Assembly: GCA_030681895.1 (NCBI GenBank) | Contig: JAUXRI010000138.1 | Location: forward strand, 1-64,000 | From: Myxococcales bacterium | GTDB lineage: Bacteria > Myxococcota > Myxococcia > Myxococcales > Myxococcaceae | DNA: 64,000 nt | Direction of reading: 5' to 3' | In this document: positions 9,267 through 18,194 of the stretch, piece after piece | Layout of the letters: every line of letters begins with the position of its first letter | Position numbering within the stretch: position 1 is the first letter of the stretch | Translations under genes and position numbers: made by a program | Notes under the pieces: generated by a model | What the model was told of the DNA's origin: nothing | Databases searched by the model: none | The model's input: the letters and a program-made list of their open reading frames with translations, nothing else

Positions 9267-10637
9267 ATGAACGCGACGCCAGCCCCCGCTCCTTCTGCTG
9301 CTCCTCCGCTCCCGTTGCGCTCGCTCGGAGGCCTGCCGCTGGTCGGCGTGTTGCCCGAGCTCCAGAAGGACCCGCTCGGCGTGATGGAGCGCGGCACGCT
9401 CAACTACGGCCCGATGGTGCGCATGCCGCTGCCGCTCGGCGTCGAGGCGTTCCTCATCAGTGAGCCGCAGCTCGTCGAGCACGTGCTCGTCACCAACTCG
9501 CGCAACTACGTCAAACAGACGCGCGGCTACGAGATGCTGCGCAAGGTGCTCGGCAACGGGCTCGTCACCAGCGAAGGCGACTTCTGGAAACGGCAGCGCC
9601 GCATCGCGCAGCCGGCGTTCCATCGGGAGCGGCTCTTCGCGTTCGGCGAGACGATGACGCGCGCCGCGACCGACATGGTCGACGGGTGGAAGTCCGGGCA
9701 GACGTTCGACGTCGCCGATGCGTTCATGCGCGTGACGCTGCGGCTGGTCGGCGAGACGTTGTTGTCGAGCGACGTGACGTCAGCGGCGAGCGAAGTCGGC
9801 CAGGCCATCACCGTCGCGCTGGAGCACCTGATTCATCGCACGCTCCACCCGTTCAGCTTCCCGGAGTGGGTGCCGACACCGACCAACCTCGCGTTCAAGA
9901 AGGCGCTCCACCAGCTCGACTCGGTGGTGATGGGAATGATTGCCACGCGCCGTGAAGGCAAAGGGCCGACGAACGACCTGCTGGCGATGCTGATGGAGGC
10001 GCGCGACCCCGAGACGGGCGAAGGCATGAGCGACGAGCAGCTGCGCGACGAGGTGATGACCATCTTCCTCGCGGGCCACGAGACGACGGCGAACGCGCTC
10101 GCGTGGACGGTGATGCTCCTGGGCAAGTCGCCGGCGGTGGAGCAGCGGCTGATGAAGGAGCTGAACGAGGTGCTCGGCGGCCGCGTGCCGACGATGAGCG
10201 ACGTGCCGAAGCTGACGTACACGGCGATGGTGTTGAAGGAGTCGATGCGCCTGTACCCGCCGGTCTGGTCGCTCGCGCGCCGGGTGGAGGAGGACGACGT
10301 CGTCGATGGCGTGGTGTTCCCCAAAGGCGCCATCGTCTTCATCTGCCCCTACGCGCTGCACCGTCACCCGAAGTACTGGAAAGACCCCGAGGCGTTCGAC
10401 CCCGAGCGCTTCGCTGCCGACGCGCCGCCGCCGACGAAGGGCGCGTACCTGCCGTTCAGCATGGGCCAGCGCAAGTGCATCGGAGACACCTTCGCGATGG
10501 TCGAGGCGCAGCTGGTGCTCGCGACGGTGTTGCAGCGCATGCACCTGTCGTTGGTGCCGGGGCAGGCGTTCGCGCCCGAGCCGGTCATCACGTTGCGGCC
10601 GCTCGGTGGCGTGAAGGTCGTCGCGACGAAGCGGTGA
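9267..10637 (+). CDS. Cytochrome P450
   Basis: The 456-aa protein has all P450 landmarks: I-helix AGHETT (269-274), K-helix ExxR (Glu325-Arg328, in ESMRLYPPVW), the PERF motif in FDPERF, and the heme loop FSMGQRKCIG with the thiolate ligand Cys404. The Asp/Glu-Thr pair in the I-helix supports a normal monooxygenase O2-activation mechanism. The motif style resembles the E-class/CYP102-like branch, and the protein is soluble with a Pro/Ala-rich N-terminus. Redox partners are not encoded nearby. It is probably controlled by the divergent TetR protein. No strong ribosome site precedes ATG 9267. The substrate is unknown; a fatty acid or xenobiotic role would be a guess. Confidence 0.96.
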   Translation: MNATPAPAPSAAPPLPLRSLGGLPLVGVLPELQKDPLGVMERGTLNYGPMVRMPLPLGVEAFLISEPQLVEHVLVTNSRNYVKQTRGYEMLRKVLGNGLVTSEGDFWKRQRRIAQPAFHRERLFAFGETMTRAATDMVDGWKSGQTFDVADAFMRVTLRLVGETLLSSDVTSAASEVGQAITVALEHLIHRTLHPFSFPEWVPTPTNLAFKKALHQLDSVVMGMIATRREGKGPTNDLLAMLMEARDPETGEGMSDEQLRDEVMTIFLAGHETTANALAWTVMLLGKSPAVEQRLMKELNEVLGGRVPTMSDVPKLTYTAMVLKESMRLYPPVWSLARRVEEDDVVDGVVFPKGAIVFICPYALHRHPKYWKDPEAFDPERFAADAPPPTKGAYLPFSMGQRKCIGDTFAMVEAQLVLATVLQRMHLSLVPGQAFAPEPVITLRPLGGVKVVATKR

Positions 10638-10641
10638 GGTT

Positions 10642-11244
10642 TTACCGCAGCTCGGCGACTGCAGTGGCCACGAGCGTGACGCCGTAGAGCGTGTACGCGC
10701 CGGTCACGTCGGGGCCCGCCGAGCACTCGAGCGTGAGCGTCCCCGGCGCGGCCAGCGTGGTCGAGCCCAGCAGGGACAGGTTGCTGTACGAATTTGGAGC
10801 GGCGTACGAGTTCGTGAAGTCCAGGCTCCCCGCGCCTGCGCTGGAAAGGAGGCTGCACAGCATGTTGTGGTTCCCCGCCGTCGAGCTCGAGACGCCGTAG
10901 AGCTTCGCCGACACGACATAGCTGCCGGCCGGCACTGACACCGACGTCACCACCGAGCGCATCTGCGTCGTCGGAATCGAGTTCGCCGGGTGAGAGACCC
11001 ACGCGGAGCCCAGGTCTCTCAATTGCGAGAAGTTGTAGTTCACCTCTGATGCGAGCGCCGGCGCGTCGGCGGTGAAGCAGTACTGCATGCCGTTGGGGCA
11101 ATTGCCGCTCGCCGACCACGCGGTGCCTCCAGCGAGGGCGACGACGCCGACCAGCGCTGCCCAGCTGCCGAGCCGTCGCCGGTCCTGGGCCTTCTCGAGG
11201 TCTGCGAGGCGCGCACGAAGGACGGCGAGTTCGATCTCAGACAT
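10642..11244 (-). CDS. Membrane-anchored protein with N-terminal coiled coil, unknown function
   Basis: The ATG at 11244 has a GGAG ribosome site 7 nt upstream and is preferred over the GTG at 11247. The 200-aa product starts with a short charged helix (LAVLRARLADLEKAQDRRR) likely to form a coiled coil, then one membrane segment (about 28-46), then an exported domain with CPNGMQYCF and many Ser/Thr/Gly/Asn residues suggesting beta structure. This is a type II single-pass topology with the C-terminus outside. I do not recognise the family. The gene converges on the P450 gene with 4 nt between stop codons, so an effective terminator between them is unlikely. Confidence 0.75.
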   Translation of the reverse strand: MSEIELAVLRARLADLEKAQDRRRLGSWAALVGVVALAGGTAWSASGNCPNGMQYCFTADAPALASEVNYNFSQLRDLGSAWVSHPANSIPTTQMRSVVTSVSVPAGSYVVSAKLYGVSSSTAGNHNMLCSLLSSAGAGSLDFTNSYAAPNSYSNLSLLGSTTLAAPGTLTLECSAGPDVTGAYTLYGVTLVATAVAELR

Positions 11245-11307
11245 CACGACTCCAATTCAGAGGGCGGGGGAAGAACGCACACCATAGACGCGGAACGCTC
11301 CGCGCGT

Positions 11308-12117
11308 TCAAGCGCTGCCGACGCTCACGTGGGGATTCGTGCGGCGCAGGACTTTCTCCAGCGCTTCGGTGGCTGACTTCTCGCCACTCACCGTCACCCG
11401 CCTCAACGAGGCCGGCCATCGACACTGGCGCCAGAGCTCAGAGGTCGCGTCGGCGCCTGCGCTCAGCCACCGCGGAGCGTTCTTCGGGCGCTGCATCGAG
11501 ACGTGCTCGAGCGCGACACAGGCGCGCAGGTGACAGAGCCGGTGCATCGTCTCGGCGAGCAACGTGTCAGGCACGCTGCCCAACATCACCTCACGCACCA
11601 GCGCGTCGCGAAGCGTGAACTCGATGAGGCCAGTGCGGTCCAGCCCTTCGAGGAACCAGTGGCCCGCGGGCCCGCGCTCCTTCAGCAGCTGAGGGTTGAG
11701 CGCGGCGGCGTACGGGTCGCCCTGTTCTTCGAGCCAATCTGCGTAGACGAAGAGCGCGGACGCCTCGGTGCTGAGCGACGACTCGAGCTGCGGGTGACGT
11801 GCCTCGGGGTACTCCATGAAGGTGAAGAGCGCGGTTCGGCTCGACGCGGTGGTGCCGTGAATTGCCCAGCGACGATCGACGATGGCTTCACCAGGGTCTT
11901 CCCGTTCAGCGTCACCCTCGTCGAACTCAGGCGGTCGCGCCCATCGATGCCCGACGTGAAACCAGCTCACGCCATCGAACTCGAAGCAGTCAGTCACCTC
12001 GCGAACGTGCTGCGCGGTCACCAGACGCTGCGCCGGGTCGAGCGGCAGCGCCGTCGCCTCGCCCGTCTGCAGGTCGATGCGTTTGATCCACGGCGCCGGG
12101 AGGAATCCATGCGTCAC
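11308..12117 (-). CDS. TIGR02996-domain protein
   Basis: The 269-aa protein contains the TIGR02996 'repeat-companion' signature near the middle (SALFVYADWLEEQGDPYA, about residues 122-139), a motif common in myxobacterial and planctomycete proteins of unknown role and often next to leucine-rich or similar repeats. The C-terminal half (LEHVSMQRPKNAPRWL ... LRRVTVSGEK) looks like a degenerate repeat that could follow such a motif. There is no signal peptide, unlike the other members of this operon. It starts with GTG at 12117, which overlaps the TGA of the preceding gene as GTGA, so its translation is probably coupled. Confidence 0.82.
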   Translation of the reverse strand: MTHGFLPAPWIKRIDLQTGEATALPLDPAQRLVTAQHVREVTDCFEFDGVSWFHVGHRWARPPEFDEGDAEREDPGEAIVDRRWAIHGTTASSRTALFTFMEYPEARHPQLESSLSTEASALFVYADWLEEQGDPYAAALNPQLLKERGPAGHWFLEGLDRTGLIEFTLRDALVREVMLGSVPDTLLAETMHRLCHLRACVALEHVSMQRPKNAPRWLSAGADATSELWRQCRWPASLRRVTVSGEKSATEALEKVLRRTNPHVSVGSA

Positions 12118-12566
12118 GGCGGGACGACGGTCGCCGAGAAGTCACCGTTCAGCGTGTCGAGCGAGTCGACGAAGATGACGTGAAACTCGCCGACGATGAG
12201 CTGGCCGCGCGCGGTGCCCACCTCCGACAGGCTCACCGAGCCCGACTTCACGGGCGGGAAGGGTGGCTCCGTCACCAGCTGACCGGCCGCGTCTTCCCTC
12301 GTCGCGAAGTGCTCGAGCACCATGCCCTTCATCGTCAGGTCGAGCTCGGCGCCTTTGACGGCGAGTGACGAGGGCATCGTCAGGCGCACCACCTCCTGAA
12401 TTCCACGCGCGTCGCGATAGCTGATGGCCAGCCGGTCGACGAGAAACTGTGCACGCACCTCGTCGAAGCCCAGCGTCGCGCGGTCGCGAATGGTGCCGTT
12501 GAGCCGCCCCGGCGGACCGCAGCCGACGAGCACCACGAAGCCGATGATGACGAGCAGCGGCCTCAC
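12114..12566 (-). CDS. Small lipoprotein, unknown function
   Basis: A longer open frame exists, but its first hundred codons are a shadow of the upstream gene. The real start is GTG at 12566, which overlaps the upstream stop as GTGA. The 150-aa product then begins with a perfect lipoprotein signal (MRPLLVIIGFVVLVGC), lipid-modified Cys at residue 16. The mature part has alternating hydrophobic and charged residues suggestive of a beta-sandwich and no Cys besides the anchor. It shares GTGA junctions on both sides with its neighbours, so the three proteins are probably made in fixed ratio. Family not recognised. Confidence 0.8.
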   Translation of the reverse strand: MRPLLVIIGFVVLVGCGPPGRLNGTIRDRATLGFDEVRAQFLVDRLAISYRDARGIQEVVRLTMPSSLAVKGAELDLTMKGMVLEHFATREDAAGQLVTEPPFPPVKSGSVSLSEVGTARGQLIVGEFHVIFVDSLDTLNGDFSATVVPP

Positions 12567-14200
12567 CGCGAGAACTCGCGTGGGTGAATACGGAGCGACT
12601 GCGTCGGTGGGTCGACGCTCCCGCCTTTTCCCGCGATGACGTAGCGGCGCGTGCGGAACATACGCACCGGGAAGATGCGCTCGGCCGCGACGCCGCTGCC
12701 CAGGCCGAGCACCGCGCGCGCCAGCACGACGACCTCGAGCTCGTTGAAGCCGGGAGGCCGCTTCCGATTCTCGAGGTCCACGCTCGCCGCCGACGCGCCG
12801 AGCCCCACGTTCTCGACGTCGAAGCCGTAGCAGCGAACACCCTGCTCGTTGCGGAGCAGCTCCGCGGGCTTCCATCGGTAGGCCGTCTGCGTGCGCAGCT
12901 CCGCATTCTCCACCGACGCGGGATCCGTATGCTCGAAGATCTCCTTCGCGCTCATCACCTGATCATTGTCCGGGTCGGCGGTGTCGTCGGCGATGACCGG
13001 GTCGGTGCCCGCGGCCAGCTCGAGATCGTCAGGCACGCCATCACGATCGGTGTCAGGCGAGTCGGGCAGGGTGCCGAGCTGGAGCTCCTGGAACGTGTTC
13101 AGGCCGTCGCCATCGAGGTCGGCGCCGCCGTCTGGACCGAGCTGGTAGACGTTCTTCGCCGTCGGATCGTACCCGCCCTTCGCGCGCACCTCGAACAGGT
13201 CGGTGAGCCCGTCACCATCGCTGTCCTCGGCGCGCGAGTTGGTGCCGAGCTCGTTCTCCTGTGCGTCGACCAGCCCATCACCATCGCTGTCGACATAGAC
13301 GCCGGTGACCCCGCCGAGCGTCATCACCCTCGACTGTCGGTTCCACGCGAACGCGGTGCCGAGCTGGTACTCGACCAGGTTCGAGCCGTTGCTCAGCGTG
13401 GTGTCGAACGTCGCGTCGAGTCCTCCCGGGCCGGTCAGTTGCGTGTACGTGCCGGCACCAGCGCGCGCCATCGCCGGCAACAGCCCGAGGAACTCCGGCG
13501 GCGCGACGACGTCTTGCGCGATCGACACCACGTCGGTGCGCGCGGCGTAACGGCTCGCCAGGTTCTCCACCTCGGAGAGGATGGTGCGTCGCGTGATGAG
13601 CGGATCATCGGTCGCCGACTGCGGCATTCCATCGGTGACGAACTGGATGATGTAGCGAGAGGTCAGCGTCTCGTTCGGGTTCTTCGCGATGTCGGCGACG
13701 AGGTAGTCACCGGCCGCGCCGAGGGCCATGAGGAAGTTCGTGCCATCGAGGTACTTGAGCGGGTTGACGGTCGGCGGCTGCCGCATGCGCGTGTAGATGG
13801 CCGCGAGCGTCGGCGCGTCGTTCGTGAACAACGGCGGGTCAGAGCCGGTGGGCTCGTAGTCGAGGTTCTCTCGCACCACGCGCGACGAGCCCCAGCGGAT
13901 GATGGCGAACGTGATGTTCGGCTGGTTCGCGTAGCGCTGGGTGATGTGCTCGATGGCGGCGACGAGCAGGTCGTTCGGGTCGTTGAAGCGCATGCTGCTC
14001 GACGAATCGACGACGAAGAGCACCCGCAGGTTGCGCGCAGTGTCGTACGGCTCGCCGGTGCAGAACTCGCCGTTGAGCGCGATGACTTCACGAGGCCTTG
14101 GCAGGCTGCGGAGCTCGACGTCGGCGCAGGCGAACGCCGCGATGGCCCACACCAGCCCGAGCGCTGTCCGAGGCGTCGACACGCGTCGAAGTGTGCTCAC
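12563..14200 (-). CDS. Exported VWA-domain protein with thrombospondin type-3 calcium repeats
   Basis: The 545-aa protein starts with GTG at 14200, preceded by GAGG. An export signal ends near AFAC (Cys25), possibly lipidated although the lipobox is weak. A von Willebrand A domain follows, with MIDAS Asp65-x-Ser67-x-Ser69 (VVDSSSSM). Residues about 305-420 hold Asp-rich thrombospondin type-3 style repeats (SDGDGLVDAQENELGT, SDGDGLTDLFEV, LDGDGLNTFQEL, TDRDGVPDDLEL) that bind calcium. The C-terminal part is a beta-rich domain. The architecture suggests a calcium-stiffened adhesion or scaffold protein at the cell surface. It is the third gene of the five-gene operon, 10 nt after the beta-propeller lipoprotein gene. 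Confidence 0.9.
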   Translation of the reverse strand: MSTLRRVSTPRTALGLVWAIAAFACADVELRSLPRPREVIALNGEFCTGEPYDTARNLRVLFVVDSSSSMRFNDPNDLLVAAIEHITQRYANQPNITFAIIRWGSSRVVRENLDYEPTGSDPPLFTNDAPTLAAIYTRMRQPPTVNPLKYLDGTNFLMALGAAGDYLVADIAKNPNETLTSRYIIQFVTDGMPQSATDDPLITRRTILSEVENLASRYAARTDVVSIAQDVVAPPEFLGLLPAMARAGAGTYTQLTGPGGLDATFDTTLSNGSNLVEYQLGTAFAWNRQSRVMTLGGVTGVYVDSDGDGLVDAQENELGTNSRAEDSDGDGLTDLFEVRAKGGYDPTAKNVYQLGPDGGADLDGDGLNTFQELQLGTLPDSPDTDRDGVPDDLELAAGTDPVIADDTADPDNDQVMSAKEIFEHTDPASVENAELRTQTAYRWKPAELLRNEQGVRCYGFDVENVGLGASAASVDLENRKRPPGFNELEVVVLARAVLGLGSGVAAERIFPVRMFRTRRYVIAGKGGSVDPPTQSLRIHPREFSR

Positions 14201-14210
14201 AAACCGCGCC

Positions 14211-15809
14211 TCACTTCACCCAGTACGCCGTCAGGTCGTGCAGCGCGGGGCTGGCGCTGGTGCCGGCCGAGCTGAAGCGGGCCTCGGCCTCGAGGAAGCG
14301 CTGGGCGCCCGAGCGCGTGCAGCTGCCACCGCCGCTGTCGACCGCCACGCCCGCTCCGGTGAGCTCACGCCCGAACGCCGCCGTGGTGAGCCCGGCCTTC
14401 GTCGTCGCGCAGCGCACTCGCACGGTGAACGTGGTGTTGGTGGGCGTCTCGACCGACCACTTCACGGTGTTGAAGTGCGCCGTGTCGTCGCCGCTGTCCA
14501 CCACGCCGCGCCACGTCGCGACGGCCTGCCGTCCGAGCGTCACCATGCGCAGCGAGAGGCCGAGCATGTCGCTGTACGAGTACGGGCCCTGACCGACCAT
14601 GGTGGTCTTCTTCGCGCTGTCGACGCCGTTGACCTTGGTGACGTTGTTCGCGTTCTGGCTCACCGCCCACAGGTGGCCGTACGCATCGACCGCGACGCCG
14701 ATGGGGCCGTTGGGCACGTCGACGGCTTTGATGAGGGCTCCGGTGGCGCCTTCGATCTTCGAGACCGTCGAGGTGCTGCTGCTCGCCGCCCAGATGTTGC
14801 CGTCGAGGTCGACCGACACGCCGCGCGTCGTGGTGCCGCCGAGCTTCTTCACGCCCATCAGCGCGCCGGTGGATCCCGAGAGCTTGATGACGTCGTTGCA
14901 GGTGAAGCCGCCGACCCAGATGTCGCCGAGCTGGTCGACGCTGATGCCGTAGAGCTGAATGCAGCCGCCGCGCGCTTCTCCGAAGGTCGTGGGCACCGCG
15001 GTGCCGAAGGGCCCGTACTTGCCGACCACCGCACCCGTCGCGGTGTCGATCTTCGCGACGCGTCCGTCCTGGCCTGCGTAGCCACGGCAGACGACCCACA
15101 ACATCTGCTTCTGGTCGACGACCGCGCCATAGGGGAAGTCGCAGCCCAGCTGCACCGCGGGCTTCTCACAGTCGGCGCGCTCACCGCGGTAACACTGGCC
15201 GGTGTCGCCATCGATTTCCCACATGGTGTCGTCGACCGAGTTGCCGACCCAGAGGTGGTTCTTCGCGTCGAGCGCGAGCGCGCGCGGAGCGTGGCCGACG
15301 ACGACCGACTTGATGACCTTCTTGTCCTTCAGCGAGACCTTCATCACCTTCACGTCGACCTGCGCGAGCGGCTCTCCGCCGTATTGCTGCAGGTACGAGT
15401 TGGTGCCGCGGCAGCCGACCCAGCAGTCGAAGTTGAAGTCCACCGTGGTGCGCGACGGGTTGTAGCAGGGCTCTCCGGTGTCGGTGACGAGCGGCCAGGT
15501 GCCGACGAGCGCCGACGTCTTGGTGTCGATGGCCGAGATGGAGTTCTCGGACGAGTTGGGAACCCACATGTACGGCGTCGCGAAGCGTGACTGGCCCACC
15601 GCCATCGTGAGGTCGCCGGCCACGTCGTCCGAGATGCCGTTGTAGGTGCCCGCGCGGAAGTCGTCCTTGCTGGTGAAGGTGCGGGCGAAACGTTCACCAC
15701 CTGCGGAGCCCGCGTCGGCCTCGGTGCCTCCGAGCGTCACCTTCGACGAGGAGGATGACGACGGGCAGCCTGCGAGGACCAGCGCGGCGAGGAAGAGGGG
15801 CGAGCGCAT
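14211..15809 (-). CDS. Beta-propeller (NHL/Vgb-like) lipoprotein
   Basis: The 532-aa product starts at ATG 15809 and carries a lipoprotein signal (FLAALVLAGC, Cys15) followed by a Ser-rich tether. Residues about 75-430 contain repeated blade motifs of the type 'ALDAKNHLWVGN', 'SVDQLGDIWVGG', 'SVDLDGNIWAAS' and 'AVDAYGHLWAVS', as in NHL, YVTN and virginiamycin B lyase propellers. A C-terminal beta domain (about 440-532) follows. Propellers of this type are usually binding scaffolds; the Vgb active-site His/Glu pattern is not evident, so lyase activity is not claimed. Its ATG overlaps the stop of the GH-like gene as TGATG. Confidence 0.88.
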   Translation of the reverse strand: MRSPLFLAALVLAGCPSSSSSSKVTLGGTEADAGSAGGERFARTFTSKDDFRAGTYNGISDDVAGDLTMAVGQSRFATPYMWVPNSSENSISAIDTKTSALVGTWPLVTDTGEPCYNPSRTTVDFNFDCWVGCRGTNSYLQQYGGEPLAQVDVKVMKVSLKDKKVIKSVVVGHAPRALALDAKNHLWVGNSVDDTMWEIDGDTGQCYRGERADCEKPAVQLGCDFPYGAVVDQKQMLWVVCRGYAGQDGRVAKIDTATGAVVGKYGPFGTAVPTTFGEARGGCIQLYGISVDQLGDIWVGGFTCNDVIKLSGSTGALMGVKKLGGTTTRGVSVDLDGNIWAASSSTSTVSKIEGATGALIKAVDVPNGPIGVAVDAYGHLWAVSQNANNVTKVNGVDSAKKTTMVGQGPYSYSDMLGLSLRMVTLGRQAVATWRGVVDSGDDTAHFNTVKWSVETPTNTTFTVRVRCATTKAGLTTAAFGRELTGAGVAVDSGGGSCTRSGAQRFLEAEARFSSAGTSASPALHDLTAYWVK

Positions 15810-16732
15810 CAGCGTGACTCCGGGACATCGAGCGGCGCGGCGGTGGCGAGCAGCGCCGGGAGTGGCGCGACCTCGCGGCGCTGCAGCATACGCGCGGCCG
15901 CGCTCGTGAGGAGCACGGTGTTGGCCGGCTCGGTGCCGTTCGTCGCAGGGAGCCCGGCGATGACGACCGGCACGCCGGCCTGAAGGGCGACCACGGCCTG
16001 TGACCAGAAGCGCTCTGCCGCTGGCGCGTCGGGAGCGTTGGTCGGCGCGTCGAGCACGAGCTGGTAGGCGAGCCCGAGCTGGGTGGCGAAGGCGAGGTCG
16101 GCGCGAACGGCGTCGTCGATGGTGCCGGCCTCGACCTGCACTGCGTCGACGCGCGCGAACGCCGAGAGGAAGTTGGGCCGCGTGCCTTCGCCGGTCGCCC
16201 AGCCCGAGGGAACGGTCGCGACCACCGAGAAGCCGCGGTCCTTGAGCCAGTCGATGAGGTCCATCGTCTCCGCCACGGTGCCCGGAGCGTCGCTCGCGCC
16301 GAGCCCGCGCAGCAGCACCACGGGACGTCCGCTCTCACGCACGTACGCGGGCGACTCGAACACTCGCAGCGACGAGAGGTCTTCTTTCACGCGAGCAGCC
16401 CAGTCAGCATCGGAGAGCCAGCGCACGTCCCACGCGACGTGGAAGCGGCGCGCGTGGGTTTCAGCGGAGAGTCGAACCTGTCGGGTCAGCTCGTCCCGGT
16501 GCGTGCTCGCGGCGAACGACGGGTCTGCGAGGTGACGCTCGAGCAGCACGCCATCCAGTCCACGCTCGGCCAGGGTGCTGACCTGCTGCTCGACTTCCGC
16601 CGCGAGTTGCCACCCCGTCGTGGTGCTGGCTTCGAGCGTCGTGAGGACGCCGTGCGCGCCGACGGTGACGGGGTCGAGCTGCTGCGGGAGCGAGGCGAGG
16701 ACGAGCGCAACGGTGATTGAAAGGGAACCCAT
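15809..16732 (-). CDS. Exported GH71/GH99-like TIM-barrel protein
   Basis: An open frame extends further upstream, but ATG 16732 gives a sensible signal peptide (MGSLSITVALVLASLPQQ) and a 307-aa protein. The fragments VAWDVRWLSDADW (about 97-110) and SPAYVRESGRPVVLLRG (about 125-141) resemble the strand-loop pattern of GH71/GH99 endo-glycosidases (Tyr followed by 'GKPvv'). I cannot locate both catalytic acids with confidence, so enzymatic activity is open. It is the first gene of the five-gene surface operon; the promoter should lie in the 187-bp gap above 16732. The stop codon shares one base with the next ATG (TGATG). Confidence 0.65.
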   Translation of the reverse strand: MGSLSITVALVLASLPQQLDPVTVGAHGVLTTLEASTTTGWQLAAEVEQQVSTLAERGLDGVLLERHLADPSFAASTHRDELTRQVRLSAETHARRFHVAWDVRWLSDADWAARVKEDLSSLRVFESPAYVRESGRPVVLLRGLGASDAPGTVAETMDLIDWLKDRGFSVVATVPSGWATGEGTRPNFLSAFARVDAVQVEAGTIDDAVRADLAFATQLGLAYQLVLDAPTNAPDAPAAERFWSQAVVALQAGVPVVIAGLPATNGTEPANTVLLTSAAARMLQRREVAPLPALLATAAPLDVPESR

Positions 16733-16919
16733 GCCCGAGGCTTCTTCACAGGCAGTGCCAGCGAGGAGTGGAGAGATTCGGGGCGGTTCCGAGACGCGTT
16801 CGGGCCGATCGACACCTTCAGGGCCCAATGCGCAGGGAGCACGCACGCTCCACTCGCGTGCATCGAAGCTTGGTGAGCACTGCAGTGGGCGGGTTCTCGG
16901 AGCCTGAGGGCGAGGCCGG

Positions 16920-18194
16920 TCAGCGCTCTTGCCATGCGATCGTGCAGTGCTGAGCACGACACGAGAGAGACACGGTTCCCCGCAGCCAGAGTCCAGCACC
17001 AATCCGTCTCGGTTGTGGGTCGAGCACGCCGCCATCGGCGGAGAGGCGAACGAAGACGAGGTCCTGTTCGCGATCTGTGGAGAGGCCAACGGCAACCATG
17101 AAGGAGTCAGTCGCGGCCGCGGCGTACGGCTCGGAGCAGGCCCCGGCAGGACAGAGCCCGGGCAAGAGGTCGGTCGATGCGAGCGGTTCTCCAGAAGGGC
17201 CGATCAGCCTCGTGCGAATGGCGCCACGGGTGAAGCCTCCATCGCCCGCGCCGCTGGTGTCGGGCACGCTCGAGATCAGGCACGTGCCCCGTGTGCACGC
17301 CAGGAACTCGGTTGGCACGGGGGAGATGGTGCTGGTGATGCCGGTCCCGCCATCTGCTTCGAGTCTTCGGTGCCTCAGGTCGAGTCCTGCATCGGTCGAG
17401 GCAAACACAACGCGATACGCCGTGCCGTCGTAGCTGGCGTAGGTCCGCCAATCGTAGAACTCCGGCTCGAGTTCAATCGGAGTTGTTTGAGTGAGGGTGC
17501 CGGTTGTGTCGAGCCAATGCGCGACCAGCCGGTAGCGGCCTCGGGACATGAAGCCCGGCTCTTCGTACCAACCGCGGGTGACCACGAAGCCATGGTCTCC
17601 AGCCGTCACCGCGGAATAACGAGTGGCTGGCGGACCGATCTCAACAGGTGCCGCAGCTGGAGCACCGGTTTCATCAAGATGCAGCGCGCGAAGGAGGCGC
17701 TGACCGTCTCCGGCGTTCCAGATCACGATCACATCGCGTTCACCGGCTGCGGCCCTCATGCCCGCGATGCCGTCGAGAACGAGCCGCGGTCCCGGATCGA
17801 GCAGCGTGCCATCGGGTGAGAGCCTTCGGAGCACGACACTGGGTCCTCCGTCAGCGCCCTGCTGCGCCCAGAGAACGAAGTGACTCGACGCCGTGGAGAC
17901 GACCCGGAGCTCCGAGACCTCGGTCTGGGTGAGCCGAATGCCGCCGGGGTCCAGAACTGCACCGGTCCGCATGTCGATGCGAGCGACCCACGCACCGTGC
18001 CGCCCCGCATCGGTGGGTCCGGCATCCAGTGCTCCGGCATCGGCAGTCCCGGCGTCTGCCTCTGGTGCTGAGCCAGCGTCCTCGAGGCCGCTGTCGGCGG
18101 TTGCGGCGTCGGGAGTCGGCGTTCCCGCGGAGGTGCATGCGACGCATGCCAACGCCGCACACAAGCTGATCGAACTCATGAAACGAGACGGCAT
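16920..18194 (-). CDS. Surface lipoprotein with DAG-rich linker, unknown function
   Basis: ATG 18194 gives a 424-aa lipoprotein with basic N-region MPSRF and a lipobox around ACVAC (Cys20). A 45-residue linker made of Asp-Ala-Gly steps (DAGSAPEADAGTADAG) separates anchor and body, a feature typical of myxobacterial surface lipoproteins. The body repeats a beta pattern ending in 'W...D' and 'RRLSPDGTLLDP' / 'VRLSADGGVLDP', suggesting a propeller of low regularity. Disulfides are likely (CTRGTC, CPAGAC, CRAQHC). It is on the same strand as the operon that starts at 16732 but 187 nt away, so it may be separately transcribed. Confidence 0.82.
   Translation of the reverse strand: MPSRFMSSISLCAALACVACTSAGTPTPDAATADSGLEDAGSAPEADAGTADAGALDAGPTDAGRHGAWVARIDMRTGAVLDPGGIRLTQTEVSELRVVSTASSHFVLWAQQGADGGPSVVLRRLSPDGTLLDPGPRLVLDGIAGMRAAAGERDVIVIWNAGDGQRLLRALHLDETGAPAAAPVEIGPPATRYSAVTAGDHGFVVTRGWYEEPGFMSRGRYRLVAHWLDTTGTLTQTTPIELEPEFYDWRTYASYDGTAYRVVFASTDAGLDLRHRRLEADGGTGITSTISPVPTEFLACTRGTCLISSVPDTSGAGDGGFTRGAIRTRLIGPSGEPLASTDLLPGLCPAGACSEPYAAAATDSFMVAVGLSTDREQDLVFVRLSADGGVLDPQPRRIGAGLWLRGTVSLSCRAQHCTIAWQER

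Noticed and set aside
12567-12875. N-terminal extension of the small lipoprotein gene
   Set aside because: The extra residues are a shadow of the VWA gene; the GTGA junction and lipobox fix the start at 12566.
12584-14275. A 563-codon plus-strand frame over the VWA/TSP3 gene
   Set aside because: Shadow frame; the minus strand has a MIDAS and calcium repeats.
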